Below are positions 10,296 to 22,240 of a DNA stretch of 64,000 nucleotides, piece by piece. A program made the translations under genes and the position numbers. How positions within the stretch are numbered: position 1 is the first letter of the stretch; each line of letters opens with the position of its first letter. The notes under the pieces were generated by a model. It made no database searches. It worked only from the letters and a program-made list of their open reading frames with translations, and had not been told where the DNA came from. This DNA comes from Terfezia claveryi (taxonomy: Eukaryota; Ascomycota; Pezizomycetes; Pezizales; Pezizaceae), in assembly GCA_015179025.1 (NCBI GenBank), contig WHUX01000119.1:62001-126000 (forward strand). Direction: 5' to 3'.

Positions 10296-13200
10296 CCAGA
10301 AGATATACAACTACCGGAAGATGATGACGATCTGGATACAGGACCAGATCCACAAAAACAGAAATCTCAAGGAGAAGGATGAGATCCCAATGATAGTAGA
10401 GATGATAGCTTGGACTCTAATGATACATTGTCAGTTGCAAGTCAATCTTTAGTCAGAAAGTCCTGACGAGGAAAATCGGTTGAATATCAACAATGAAAAT
10501 CGACTACAGAAATGGTTACAATAGATAATCATGAAGCAACGAATGCTTTAAGAGGAATAAAGATTAATCTACCAGAAAAAATAAGAGAAGAAAATAAAAA
10601 GTGGCAAGACTCACAATACTTTGACTTTTGGGCCACAGCAATGCAACATTGATTGGTTCTCAAAGGAATAGATTTGGAAGGTGCTTTAGCTTTAGAAATT
10701 GTTGGATTTAGAATGGAAGGGAGCATGCTTACTACTTATAATCAATTTCTAAGAGAAAAAGAAAAGAATGTAACATTCTTTAGATTCATACTAGTACTAA
10801 AGGATTTTCTGATACTCTCTACTAGTAAGGACATTTTGTAGAAACGATGGGAGACAGCTACACCATACAAGGACGGACGTCACATGGGAATTAAACAATT
10901 TGCCAATTGGCTTACTGAAATGCAAATCAAATTAATAGACAAGAATGGTAAACAATCAATATCATAGGAAGTAAAAAGCAGAAAGTTTCTTAATCACCTG
11001 CCACTATATATGTCAGCTACATTAATTCCTTTAATTAAAGAAGAATGGTTATATGATCAGCTTGTATATCAAGCGGAGTTATATGAAGCTTTAAAAAAGA
11101 ATATTGCCCTACCACCTGCACCAAATACATTCTGAAAACAATACCCTCAGAATGAAAATTGGAGTTATGGTCCATGTAGGGACTAAAATCAATGACAAAA
11201 AACAGGATTTAATCCTAGTAGCAATCTCAGCACCAAACCCAATACAGAAAAATGGAAGGACTCAGATTGAGACACTATTACAAAAAAATTAGATCAGAAG
11301 ACAAAGATGCAATTAATTAGAGATAAGAAATGTCTATGGTGTTGGAACCCTGAACACTACTATAAGTACTGTAGGAAGTAACAAAATAAGGTACCTATAT
11401 ATACAGCTGTATAGGACTTAGCTATACTGATAGCCACTAAGAATCAAACCAATAAGGATAAAATCAAGGAATGACCCTTGTCAAAACAGGTACTTGATTT
11501 TAGCAAGGTATTCGTTAAGGCTAACGAACACCCTGTACTAGCTTTAATTGATCTCTAAATGAAGAGAGGAGACTTAATTAATTCTCAATTTGTATATCTA
11601 TACAAAATACTAATTAGAAGTATTGAGAAGAAATTATTAAGTACTGCAATTAAAGGCTCAAAAGGAACGATAGATAAAGCCTGTACTATCAAACTAAATT
11701 GGATAGGTTATATAGAAAAACAAATATTCTATGTAGCATATTTAACTGGATAGGACATGATTTTAGGAGAACCCGCTCTTAGCAAAGTGAAAGTGATAAT
11801 TCCAGCCTATCAGGAACTAGTTACTATCTAACCAGAAAATATTCCTAGATTCCAGCTAAGTATATGGAAAGGATCTAGAACTATAGCGAATGGTATAAGA
11901 TCAGCATATACTCAGGTCAGCTGTAAATCAGTTACAGATTATAGTGAACCAAATAATTAGGAAATTATCAGCGATATAGAAGATACCAATTCAGAAAGAG
12001 AACTTATGACAGCTGTTTCTACTGTACAGAAGCAATTCAACCCTATAACGGAGTTTCCTTTATTATTTTTAAAGACAATTCCATGGGAATTGCAGCCACT
12101 AAGAAAAATTAATCACTCTATCAAACCAAAACCTAGAGCTACTTAGATACCAAAATGGCAACCCTTAGAACATCGATTTAGACAACAAATTCATGATAAA
12201 TTAATTGAAGAAGAAGCGTCAGGTAGAATATATAAAGTAGAAAATGACACAAATGCTATAGTCATATTCACTATTCTTAAACGAGACAAACTGGAAGAAG
12301 CCAGATATATCAATGACTGTTGAGACCATAATTTAGCTGTTGAACCAAACCATACCCTACTACTGGATATTAATGAAGCTATTGAACTAGTAGTGGGGAA
12401 TCCTATTTGGACTAAGCTTGACTTAGCTGACAGATCTTTTAATGTCAGAAACAATAAGGAATCGGAACAATACTTTACCTTTCTATGTCATCTGGGATAT
12501 TTTAGAAGTAGAGTTATACAACAAGGGGATTGTAATATACCAGCTACCATGGTTCGTGTTATACATGAAATCTTTAAAGATATGGTCTATAACGATTTAA
12601 TTATCTATATTGATGATATTATTATTTTTTCCAAAATATATGAGGAATATGTAAAACTATTAAAGAAAGTACTTCAACATTTGTAGGATGAGAAATTTTA
12701 TCTCAAAGAAAGCAAATGCCAGTTCTTTACTTCACGATTGGAAATCTTAGGACACGTTTTAACATCAGATAGATTACATGTAGATCCAAAGAAAAGAACC
12801 ACTATATTAATATTCCCAACTCCTACTCGAAAAAAGGATTTTAGAGAATTCCTTAGAATAGTTAATTATCTCAGCAGATTCATTTACAACTTGGCATCAT
12901 ATACAAGTACCCTGTCGGAACTACAAAGAGAAATAAAGAAATGGGAATAGACAGATACTCACAATGCAGTATTTGAAAAACTGAAGGAACTCATAAATAC
13001 CCCACATGTTTTAAAACCCTGGAATAATGAGTCTACTGAACCTAAATATTTAGTCTGTAATGCTAGTGATGTAGAACTAGGATCGTAGATAGGTCAAGGA
13101 CCATTAACCCACATTAGACCATCATGCTTCTACTCAAGAAAATTTAATCCAGCATAACTCAATTATCCTACCTTCCAAAAGGAATTATTAGCGATTATTG

Positions 13201-16200
13201 ACTCATTGAAATTTTTTGAAGTACAATTGAGAGGTTACAAGTTCACTATTCTTACTGACTACAAACCATTAGTAACCTTCTATAGTCAAATGCCAACAAG
13301 TTAGAAATTAAGGTGATGGCAGGATTATCTAATAGAATTTGATATAGACATTTAGTACACTATAGGAAAAGAAAATTTGATAGCAAATGCTCTATTAAGA
13401 AAGTATAAATACTCTGACATTACCACCACAGAGAACAATTATATTTCCAACAGTATTGATCCTCATAATCACACCTACAACCACAACATCTCCACCAATG
13501 CTTTAAGAACTTTCTACTAACCAGAAACCTCCACTCAGAACAAAATGGTTTCTCGCGGAGCTATCAATTTCAAGTATGTCAACTATGATTTCAACAAATG
13601 TCATGGAAGAGCCGAAGAACTTGGACACCATATCTTCTGTCCATATCTTGAAGGCATTTAGGATGAAGAAAGCGAATATGACATAGTCAAGGAAGAAAAG
13701 TCCTCAGATGATGAGACTCTATCTACTATACTAGAAGAGGTTTTTACTGGGTATGACCGAGTACCCAATATAAACAAGAACAAACCTTTAATAGTTCTCG
13801 GACTAAGATATAGGCCTCTCTCTTCTGAAAGCACTCAACAAAATGCCCTTGCTCCTAAAGAAGTGAAAGAAATTGCCATTAACCTAGCTCATAGCAATTG
13901 GCAATAACACAAGAGGATGCACTGGTCCTTTTGTCAAGATTTTTACTGTCCTACTCATGGCAGCTCCCATACTATGAACAACCACATGTTCACTATTGAA
14001 ACATGTACAATCTGCAACCACCATGGACATGGCAGTATGAACTATAGCCTGTTACCCTTAGTTCTTAAGAAGGAGAAGGAATTCTATAAGAGTCGTCTTG
14101 AGCACTTCCTAGCTACAAATGACTCTCAGGAACTAGCACCAGTACAACAAATACCAGTATATCTAGTTCTGCAACCTCTCAGCCATAACAAAGCTATCTA
14201 TAAAATCAGAGAATGGGCAAAATGATGGAACCAGCCAGCACATCCAACTCTCTAACATGACTTTCAATTCAGTAACCCTACCGAACAGATGAGCACCCAT
14301 CAAATAGAACAGGAGATCAAAGAGACTCCTATTGCCCATCAACAACTATAAAATACACCTCAACAACCAGCTGCAACCGCTAGCAGTAGCAATACAATTC
14401 CAATTAACATCACTGCCATTACCACTCATTCCCAAAAGCGAGCAGCTATTAACGAAGACCCAGAACTCTCCTTCATTTAAGATACTAAGACCCCCAGACA
14501 GTATTGTGATTTCTGCAAGTTTTTAGGACATAATGCTTCTACATGCAAGGAGAAGAAACCTACCATTAATGATTTCAATCAAAGGATTGAACCAACCTTT
14601 AACAAGCATTGAAAAAAAACAAATCAGTGATAGATGGGCAGATGACAAGGACTATTTTATTACCCTTTAGCTAGATCAAGGCATAGAAATGAAAGCTGTA
14701 TACCAAACATGTATGAGAGTATATCCTATCTGGAAGAACTATTATGATACCTTTGTCAGCTGCAAGGATCATAGAAGAAGAGATAGATTTTTGTATGTCA
14801 AGAACTGATAAGGACAATGGAGATTAGTCTTGCCCTCTACCTTTAATATTGAAGGTAAGAACTATCTTGAATTGGTTATTAAAGATGCACATGAAGCAAC
14901 TGCTCATAGTAGCATTGAAAAAATAATAAAATATCTTACTGACCGATATGATCACTAGTCCTTTGCAGAACTAACTAAGGACTATATTAGAAGTTGTAAT
15001 ACTTGTCAATGGACAAAGTATTCCAACAAGGTGCTGCTTGGACTCATAACCCCATTACATATACCAAGAAGGCTATAGACAGACATATTAATAGATTTTC
15101 TTAAGTTAGCACCTATTTTTACTAAGTATTCAATTTTGTACCCGAATATTCCTGTTGAAGAAGATTATGTTGTTTGTATTTTACAACTTTAGATGATTGT
15201 CGATAGATAATCAGGATTCAAGTTTCTTATTCCTGTTTCAGATAATTTTATAGCAGAACAATATACTGCTACCTTTGATACTCATATAGTCCCAACTATG
15301 GGATATCCTTTTTGTATTGTTTTTGATCGAGATACTCTTTTTATGTATCACATTTTCAAGATTGGGCTAGGAATAAAAGAATCAAGTTGAAACTGTCTAC
15401 TGCATATTATCCATATGCAGATGGATAATCAGAAATTGTAAACAATGAGATTTTGCAAGTGGCAAGAGCCTGTAAAACCAAAGAATTTGATTGGCTACAC
15501 AAACTACCAGAGATACAGTTAAAACTCAACTCTAGGTATAATGCTGCTAGATAGAATAGCCTCTATTTCATACTGTTTGGATTTAATATACATCTTGGTA
15601 TATCGATACTTCCATACCCTATTAATGCATATGTACCAGCAAATAAACGTCATGAAGTAACATCTAAAAACCTTTATGATGCCAACTAGACTCAAGCATC
15701 TCAAGCGAACAAACAACTACCAAATACAACCAAATTTTCAGTCGGACAACAAGTTATACTTTCCTCAGAAAATATCAATATATCCAATGTCTCACCTAAA
15801 CTCAAACCAAGATAGCTAGGCCTATTTCCCCTTATCTCTAGTAATTGGAAATGCAATAATTATAGCCTAGACCTATCCAGCCAACCCGACCTTCACCTCA
15901 TATATAATACTTTTCACGTTAGTAAACTCAAACTATATTATAAAAACAATTCTACTCAGTTCTCTCAAAGACAAACTAAAGAACCAGGACCAATTCAAGA
16001 CGATCATTATGAAGTTGAAAAGGTATTAGAATTTAGAATAGCTCCTAGAACAGGAGAAAAACAATATAAGGTCAGATGGCTAGGATACTCTCCTAAACAT
16101 GATTCCTGGGTAAACGCCAAGGATATTACTACTGAAATTCTCCAAGATTTCTGGACAACTGGAAGTTTGGAAAATACATTTAAGAGACAACGAACAACTC

Positions 16201-16211
16201 GAAGAAAATAA
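10296..16211 (+). pseudogene. Gypsy2 gag-pol (gag, PR, RT, RNase H, zinc-rich insert, INT, chromodomain)
   Basis: A single plus frame runs from about 10296 through gag, protease, RT and RNase H to 14610. The gag zinc knuckle is at 11331-11372 (CX2CX4HX4C). A protease A-L-I-D lies near 11545. RT carries Y-I-D-D-I near 12606-12620 and RNase H ends near 13410. About 390 codons rich in Cys/His follow. The frame slips by one at an A8 run (14612-14619) before integrase: H-X4-H and CX2C zinc site (about 14890-15010), catalytic Asp near 15082, second Asp near 15325 and Glu near 15430. An inserted TA near 15345 restores the first frame. The chromodomain (about 16000-16160, Y-K-V-R-W-L-G-Y) precedes stop TAA 16209-16211. 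Stops throughout; non-functional. Confidence 0.85.
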
Positions 16212-16401
16212 AGACTATGAACTAGAGATGAAAGTAAAGCTCTCATTCAACAAAAACGAGATCGAATTATGAGTCAAGAGAATACTAAGGATATTCATAT
16301 TAATGTGAATATATTAATAATACATCGAATCTTAGAATGTATGGAAATCAATTTGGTAGAATAAGAAAAGTAAGGATATTGAATCCTTCTATATAGAGAA
16401 A

Positions 16402-17052
16402 TATAATAGAGAACATTTCATTGATTATATAATTACTTATATACTTTTGTATTTCCTATATTACTACTATGTTATATAACTAAACCTCTTGGTCGAAGGA
16501 CTAGCCTTCTACCATTTCTTACTGCTTTATAAGCATCCATAGTATGTGGAATTTGCTATATGAGCACACTCTTAGGATGGCCACATAACCTTTATTTTGA
16601 ATGTGTGAGTCACTACTATGGCCACATGACCTTGTTCCGCCTATATGACTCATTATAATGGCCACATGACCTCTTTTTGTATAGTGCACCACCTTCTAGT
16701 TTACCACCCTTTTTTGTATTTATTTCCTTAATCATCAGATCTCAAAGGAGTATAAATAGGTACTGGATTCCCTCTGGAATCCAATAGAGAACAAGTAAGC
16801 AGCAATAAGTACACAGCAGCAAGCAAGCCTATATACCGATTAGATCAAGATTATATAGCTTAGATAGCACAAATCATATAAGATAGATTACACCAGTTAA
16901 TTACTATTCCTTTTGGGAATATCCCACATAGTAATCTCCCTACCCTTCTGAGGTCCTACCTCAGCAGAACCGAAATATACAAACATCCGTGCTTACAGAT
17001 ATAGATTTAATAAATGGTACCGAATGAATACTTCCTAATAGCATTCATTACA
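16402..17052 (+). repeat. 3' LTR of Gypsy2
   Basis: 651 bp, identical in length to the 5' LTR and starting TATAATAGAG. Most differences from the 5' copy are transitions. About 190 bases of non-coding DNA lie between the pol stop and this LTR; a clean polypurine tract is not obvious. Confidence 0.9.
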
Positions 17053-18926
17053 AAGGGCGTTCGAGGAATGGAGACCATACCTGGAATTGGCAAAGGGGGT
17101 TATCAAGGTCCTCTCGAACTATAAGAATCTAGAGTACTTTCTAACTACTAAATTACTAAACTACTGACAGGCTAGGTAGTCAGATTTCCTTTCTCGATTT
17201 AACTTCAAGATTAGATACTACCTTAGAAAGACTGGTAGCAAACCGGATGGGTTAACTAGAAGATCAGGAGATCTTCTAAAAGGGGGGGATAAAAGGCTGA
17301 AGTACTAGAATCAAATAGTATTGAAGCTAAAAAATCTCAACGTAGCAGCCAATACCCTTGCTGAAGCCAGAGCTAATCTTCTTCTATAGCTATGGCAAGC
17401 ATATATGGAGGACCCTCTAGTTAAGGATATAATCACCGTAGTACATTCCGGCCAGTACTGCCACCCTAAGATTTCTCTAGCTGAATATACTATCTAGGAA
17501 GGCCTTCTTTATTACCTCGAACAGCTCTTTGTGCTGAAAGGAGAGCTACATCTACAATTAATTAAGGAATACTATGATGCCCCAACAGTAGGCTACTCTA
17601 AAATTACTAAAACCCTAGAGCTGCTAGCTAGGCAGTACATCTGGATCGATTAGTAGAAAGACATGGAAAGGTATATGTGAAACTGCCATACTCATAAATG
17701 ATTAAAGCCTACACGCCATACCCTCTATGAAACCTTGAAGCCCTTGGAGATCCTGGATTGACCCTAGCAACACCTGACCATAGACTTCATAACTGGGTTG
17801 CTGGAGAACTCAGGATTCAATGCTATCCTAATAGTAGTGGATTGGCTGATAAAAATAAGGCATGTGATACCTTATCAGGATATCTGCTCCACCCTAGAGC
17901 TAGCCAATCTTACCTTACCAATGTGTTCTGATATTATGGCCTCCCCAAATCCATTGTATCTGACCAAGGGCCTCAGTTCACCTTGGAATTCTAGAAAGTA
18001 TTCTATAAGCTTTTGGGGATCAGGATAAGGCTCTTGACAGCCTACCACTCCCAGACTGATAGCCAGTTAGAAAGGATAAATACTATCATAGAACAATATG
18101 TGTGGGCCTATGTCAACTACCAGCAGAATAATTGGGTGTCCTTGTTAGCAACCTGGAAGTTTACTGCAAACAACTAATTCTCAGAGTCCTTGAAAACCTC
18201 CCCCTTTCTGGCCAATTACTGGCACCCCCTAGCTAAAGAGTTTGTAGCTGGAATTACAGAGCTCCACTCTATTCTAAAAGCTGAGCTGGGATATGCACAA
18301 GCTATACAAACCGAGTATGCTAATAGCTTATGGTTACCAGCCCCCAAGTATTAGCTAGAAGATAAGGTGTAGGTCTCCAGCTAGCACTTTCGAACAGAAT
18401 GACCTTCTTGTAAGCTGGATCATAAGTTCTTAGGACCGTATAAAATATTGGAGAATATAGCTACTCATACCTACCAGTTGAAGTTCCTCAAAGATATCAT
18501 ATACCACCTAGTCATTTATATCTTGAAGATTGAACTAGCTGCCAACGATCTCCTCCTCAAGTAAAAGTACCCTCCACCCCCTCCCATAGTGATTGCAGAT
18601 AAAAAGGAGTAGGAGGTTAAGGAGGTACTGGATTTTAAGAAGTACTATGAGCGAGTTTAGTATAAGGTTAAGTAGTTAGGGGATAAAGAGACTACCTGGC
18701 AACCTACAGAAGACTTGAAAAATGCATAGGACTTGGTCACCCTATTCCACCAATGATACTCGAGGAAGCCTCACCCAGTTGAATGATGTTAGACCTTTTG
18801 TATCCTTGTTGTTTTTTAGAGTTAGGGTTCTTGTTCTTACTTTTATTATTATTTTCTATGTTGCTTTTGCCAGTTATCATATCCAGGCCTCCTAATCACT
18901 GGAGCTTCAATCTAAAGGGGGAATAG
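17053..18926 (+). pseudogene. Gypsy copy A pol, 3' part (RNase H end, integrase, chromodomain; decayed)
   Basis: This resumes copy A exactly where 8128 stopped and follows the young Gypsy from 60535 to 62571. Integrase (about 17550-18330) and the chromodomain (about 18600-18720) can be traced despite many stops. It is useful as a reference. Where the young copy has stop TGA at 60672, this copy reads CGA; where the young copy has TAG at 62280, it reads TGG. A purine-rich AAAGGGGGAATAG precedes the LTR as in the young copy. Confidence 0.85.
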
Positions 18927-19642
18927 TGTCATAACTGTATTCTTAGTCTTGATTTGATACTCGAACAGGCTTGTTTAGGTGTTATACTATTTTGACACTT
19001 GAACAAGCTTGTTCAGGTATCATTGATAAGTTATTGTTATTATTGCCCTCAGTATCATCTGTAACACAGATGATGGGTTATTGTCATTGTTGCCTTTGTC
19101 ATCACCTGTGATTGCAAGTAATGGATTATTATTACCTTGCTTGGCTTCTAAGATAGAGATCTTGAGAAGCTTATTCCTTTTATTGCCCTAGCCTGGAATT
19201 ATATATATATAGCCCCTGTCCCTTGTACTATCATTAGATCCTTATCCAACATCTTGTATACCTAATATAGTACCTTGCTTCCCCTGTACTGGTATACCTT
19301 CTCTATACACCCTCCTTGTCCTATAAATAACTCCACAGTAACAGCTACCTCTTTCTGACACATATGACAACCGCTTCCACATATCTCTTACTCTTTGCCC
19401 TTGTTCCCCATCCCAGCCTTCCCCTAGTCATATACTTAGCCTTCTTACATATGTTTTGCCCTAGCTTCTGCCTTCTAAACATCCTGCCCCCTATGATATC
19501 ATCCGTAACATCCATGACAGGTATCCATAACAAGCCTAGTTTTCCGAGTCATATACCTAGTGCTCCTATGTATGTCTCACCTCGTTCCTGTCTTTGCCCT
19601 AGTATACCTCTTGGTCACCTTGTCCCCAGAGCTATTATTACA
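18927..19642 (+). repeat. 3' LTR of Gypsy copy A
   Basis: About 716 bp, from TGTCATAACT to TTATTACA. It is longer than the 597-bp LTRs of the young copy because of extra repeated material in the first 200 bases. The LTR palindromes are visible but mutated (for example ATCATCTG and CAGATGAT around 19050). Confidence 0.85.
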
Positions 19643-20790
19643 TTGACTAAGTTATTCTAAGTAGTTGTAAGGTTGTTTTGGCAGAAGACAAAGTCAGCTT
19701 GATATAAGGGTAAGTCTTTGATGCGTATTATAACTTTATTATTAGTTCTAGTCTATTTTTGTTGACCTTTATATATAGCTAATTCTAGCTATTAATCTAA
19801 TATATCTATAGTAAGGTAAATATCAATAATAGTCTAGCAATAGCTACTAAAGTCAGCCTAGTTTATAGAGATAGGTAGGGCTTGCTAGGCTTAAAACCTA
19901 GCTATAAGTATAGGAGTAGTATTTTGGGTAGCTATTGAATATACTAGTTGATTAGAGTAATCTAATATAGTATAATGTAAGCTCTTGAAATAAAATAACT
20001 AAAAAGTATATTAGGGTAAGGATAAGACTAAGGTAAGATATATATAGGAATACTATATATGTAACTAAAGAAAGGCTAGGATGGGAGATAAAAGCAAGAG
20101 GTAAAAGAAGCAAAAGGCAAGGAGTATAAGACACATAGAGGTAGTTACTATATATATTGAAGAGAGGTAGCTATACTATAGAGTTATTTATAAGATAAAG
20201 CAAAATAAGGGGGTATATAAAGGAGTATACCTTTATAAAGAGAGATAAAGTCTATATTAGATCATAAGATATTAGATAGGAATCTAATAATAGTATAAGG
20301 AATAGAAGCTATATATCTATAATTCTATCAGGATAATAGAAGGAATAAGCTTTCCAAGATCTCTATCTCAGAAGCTAAGTAAAGTAATAATAACCTATCA
20401 CCTATGATCATAAGTAATAACAAAGATTACAATAGCAATAATCTATCACCTATAATACAGGTAATAACAAAAACAACTGAGCATATAGTTGTAATAATCT
20501 AATAGACTTTTATAAAAACTTTCTTTAGAATAAGACAAACTTAAGTAATTATACTTCTTATAGATTATTATTAATAGTTTAGGGTAATTCTTCCTTAAAT
20601 CTATATACTTAATACAACTAAAATAAAAATAGAAATAGAACTAAATAATAAGTTTATACAAGAAACCATCTAGCAATTCTAGAAAAAATTTTCTCTAAAT
20701 GTGAAAGGGTTAAAAAGCTTTGTACTTACCTATAAACCTTAATCAACGTTACTTTCCTCATAAACAAAGCTTCCTCTTCCAGTGATCATG
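19643..20790. other. Gene-free AT-rich interval with LTR relic
   Basis: No coding signal is visible. The only identifiable content is the minus-strand LTR relic at 19971-20493. The remainder is AT-rich, consistent with decayed repeats. Confidence 0.7.
19971..20493 (-). repeat. Decayed Gypsy LTR relic, minus strand
   Basis: The minus-strand sequence follows the LTR of the 56.7 kb family: the 3' tip near 19971, the TATATATAG core near 20310, and repeated AT-changed versions of the TCACCTG palindromes near 20400-20470. No internal element sequence is attached, so it is a solo LTR or a fragment. Confidence 0.7.
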
Positions 20791-21470
20791 AAGCCAGATT
20801 ATCCTAAGCAAAATTTAACTTGCCTGTCCATGTACTATAAAACTAACAAGATCCCCTTCCACTATAATTTTTCATACACTCACCAATCTCGGCACTCGGA
20901 GATCTAGTCTGTCTCAAGCAACTAGAAAAGGAAACAAGTCCCAGCCGTTACAAAGGTACACCCTCATAAACTCCAGATCCGTTTAATTGTTTTTTTGCTC
21001 TTTTACTATGAGATCCACACTAATGACCGACTACTCCAGCTCCGTCACTACTTATTATTGATATGGATGCCCCTCTCGCTCAACCACTCACCGCAACCAG
21101 GACACCCACGTTCCTTCCAGTCCCAGACTCGGAACTCCCCCCCTCTAAATACTCAACCCGAAGCCCGCCTTTAGTGGAAAGGGGGAATTCTCCGCACAAT
21201 TCTACGCACCCTCATCTGCGCAAGACCTCGAGCTGTCTCCGGTACCTGCAAACCTACCAAACCCAAACCCAAGCCAGTCCCACAGCCCAAACCCGCGCCC
21301 ATTCCGTACACTGAAGAAGAGCTGAGACGAATCGACGAGATAACGGAGCAGCGAAGACGGGATAGGGAAGAGCGGAGGGCGAGAAGCTCAAATTATGAGT
21401 CTTTTTTTATAGTGTGTTGGGGTTTTGTTAGACCTTTTTATATTTCATTTTGGGGGGGGTTGTAATAGAT
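20790..21470 (+). other. Possible coding stretch, unrecognised
   Basis: One plus frame from an ATG at about 20788 to a TAG near 21462 reads through with only a few TAG stops. Its last 70 codons look coding: a Lys/Pro-rich run followed by a charged helix (E-E-E-L-R-R-I-D-E-I-T-E-Q-R-R-R) and a hydrophobic end. A second frame (21063-21314) is also open and Pro/Thr-rich. I could not choose a consistent intron model. It may be a broken gene or a small gene with introns. Confidence 0.3.
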
Positions 21471-22240
21471 AACATTCCTACACCTCGGTGGGTTGTTATA
21501 CGCATGTATGCATGTAGGCAAAAAGTTACTGGAAGAGACTCAGGATATGTGAGCTACAGTGAAAGATGCAAGTGCAGTGTGTGCAAAAGCATTTCAGCTG
21601 ATATGGAACGGTGTTGGGTATACAAGATTTCGATATGTACATCAGACAACACACGTATCAAGCTAAAGATCCAGCCCGACCATCTATTAGTTTTGTTGGC
21701 GCTTTATAGGATATCCACTGAGCATATATTCATATAGCATAAGCCATACATCAGGTACATATATAACATCCCCAACTAGGGTCATATTAGTGCATGCAAT
21801 AGACCATCCATTCATCCATCCATCCATCTATCCCTCTCTCCTGACCTCTCCCTTTCCCTACCGAAGTAAATCCACTCAAATTTCATGCCTCAATTTATTA
21901 CAAGATCTCAATAAATTCCAACGCGCTTAAAAAAACCCAGATGACCTAGACCCCAACCCAATAGTGACAAGAAAAGAAATTTCGGAGAGAACTATAACTA
22001 ACAGTGAAATGAAATGAAATACTTCTCCGATGAACCAGCTCTTTCGGCCTTTCAGTAAGGGAAAAGAAAATGGAGAACAAAGTATAAAAAATATGAATAT
22101 ATGAAGGGTATGTATGGTATTTAGACAGATGATACAAAGATAGATGAGATGTGTACACAGGAAACATTTGAGGAAAACGAGACGTACGAAATATTTTTAC
22201 AGCATATAAGTAGACATTCCCCTTGGAGTAGTACCGGAAA
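21471..22240. other. Intergenic, 3' flank of the ferric-reductase gene
   Basis: No gene is visible. A short CATC-type microsatellite lies near 21808-21832. The region probably includes the 3' untranslated part of the minus-strand gene that ends at 22241. Confidence 0.6.

Larger units (their letters stand above)
8129..17052 (+). mobile_element. Gypsy2: complete 8.9 kb Ty3/Gypsy chromovirus, decayed
   Basis: An LTR retrotransposon is bounded by two 651-bp LTRs and a perfect AAGGG duplication (8124-8128, 17053-17057) inside RNase H of Gypsy copy A. Internal order: an antisense reading frame (9018-10268, minus), then a plus-strand gag-pol reading frame (10296-16211) with gag knuckle, protease, reverse transcriptase (Y-I-D-D), RNase H, a Cys/His-rich insert, integrase and a C-terminal chromodomain. 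It differs from the 56.7 kb family in sequence and layout. Internal stops are mostly transition-type, plus two small frameshifts, so it is inactive. Integrase plus chromodomain would target chromatin marked by histone methylation (family knowledge). Confidence 0.9.
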
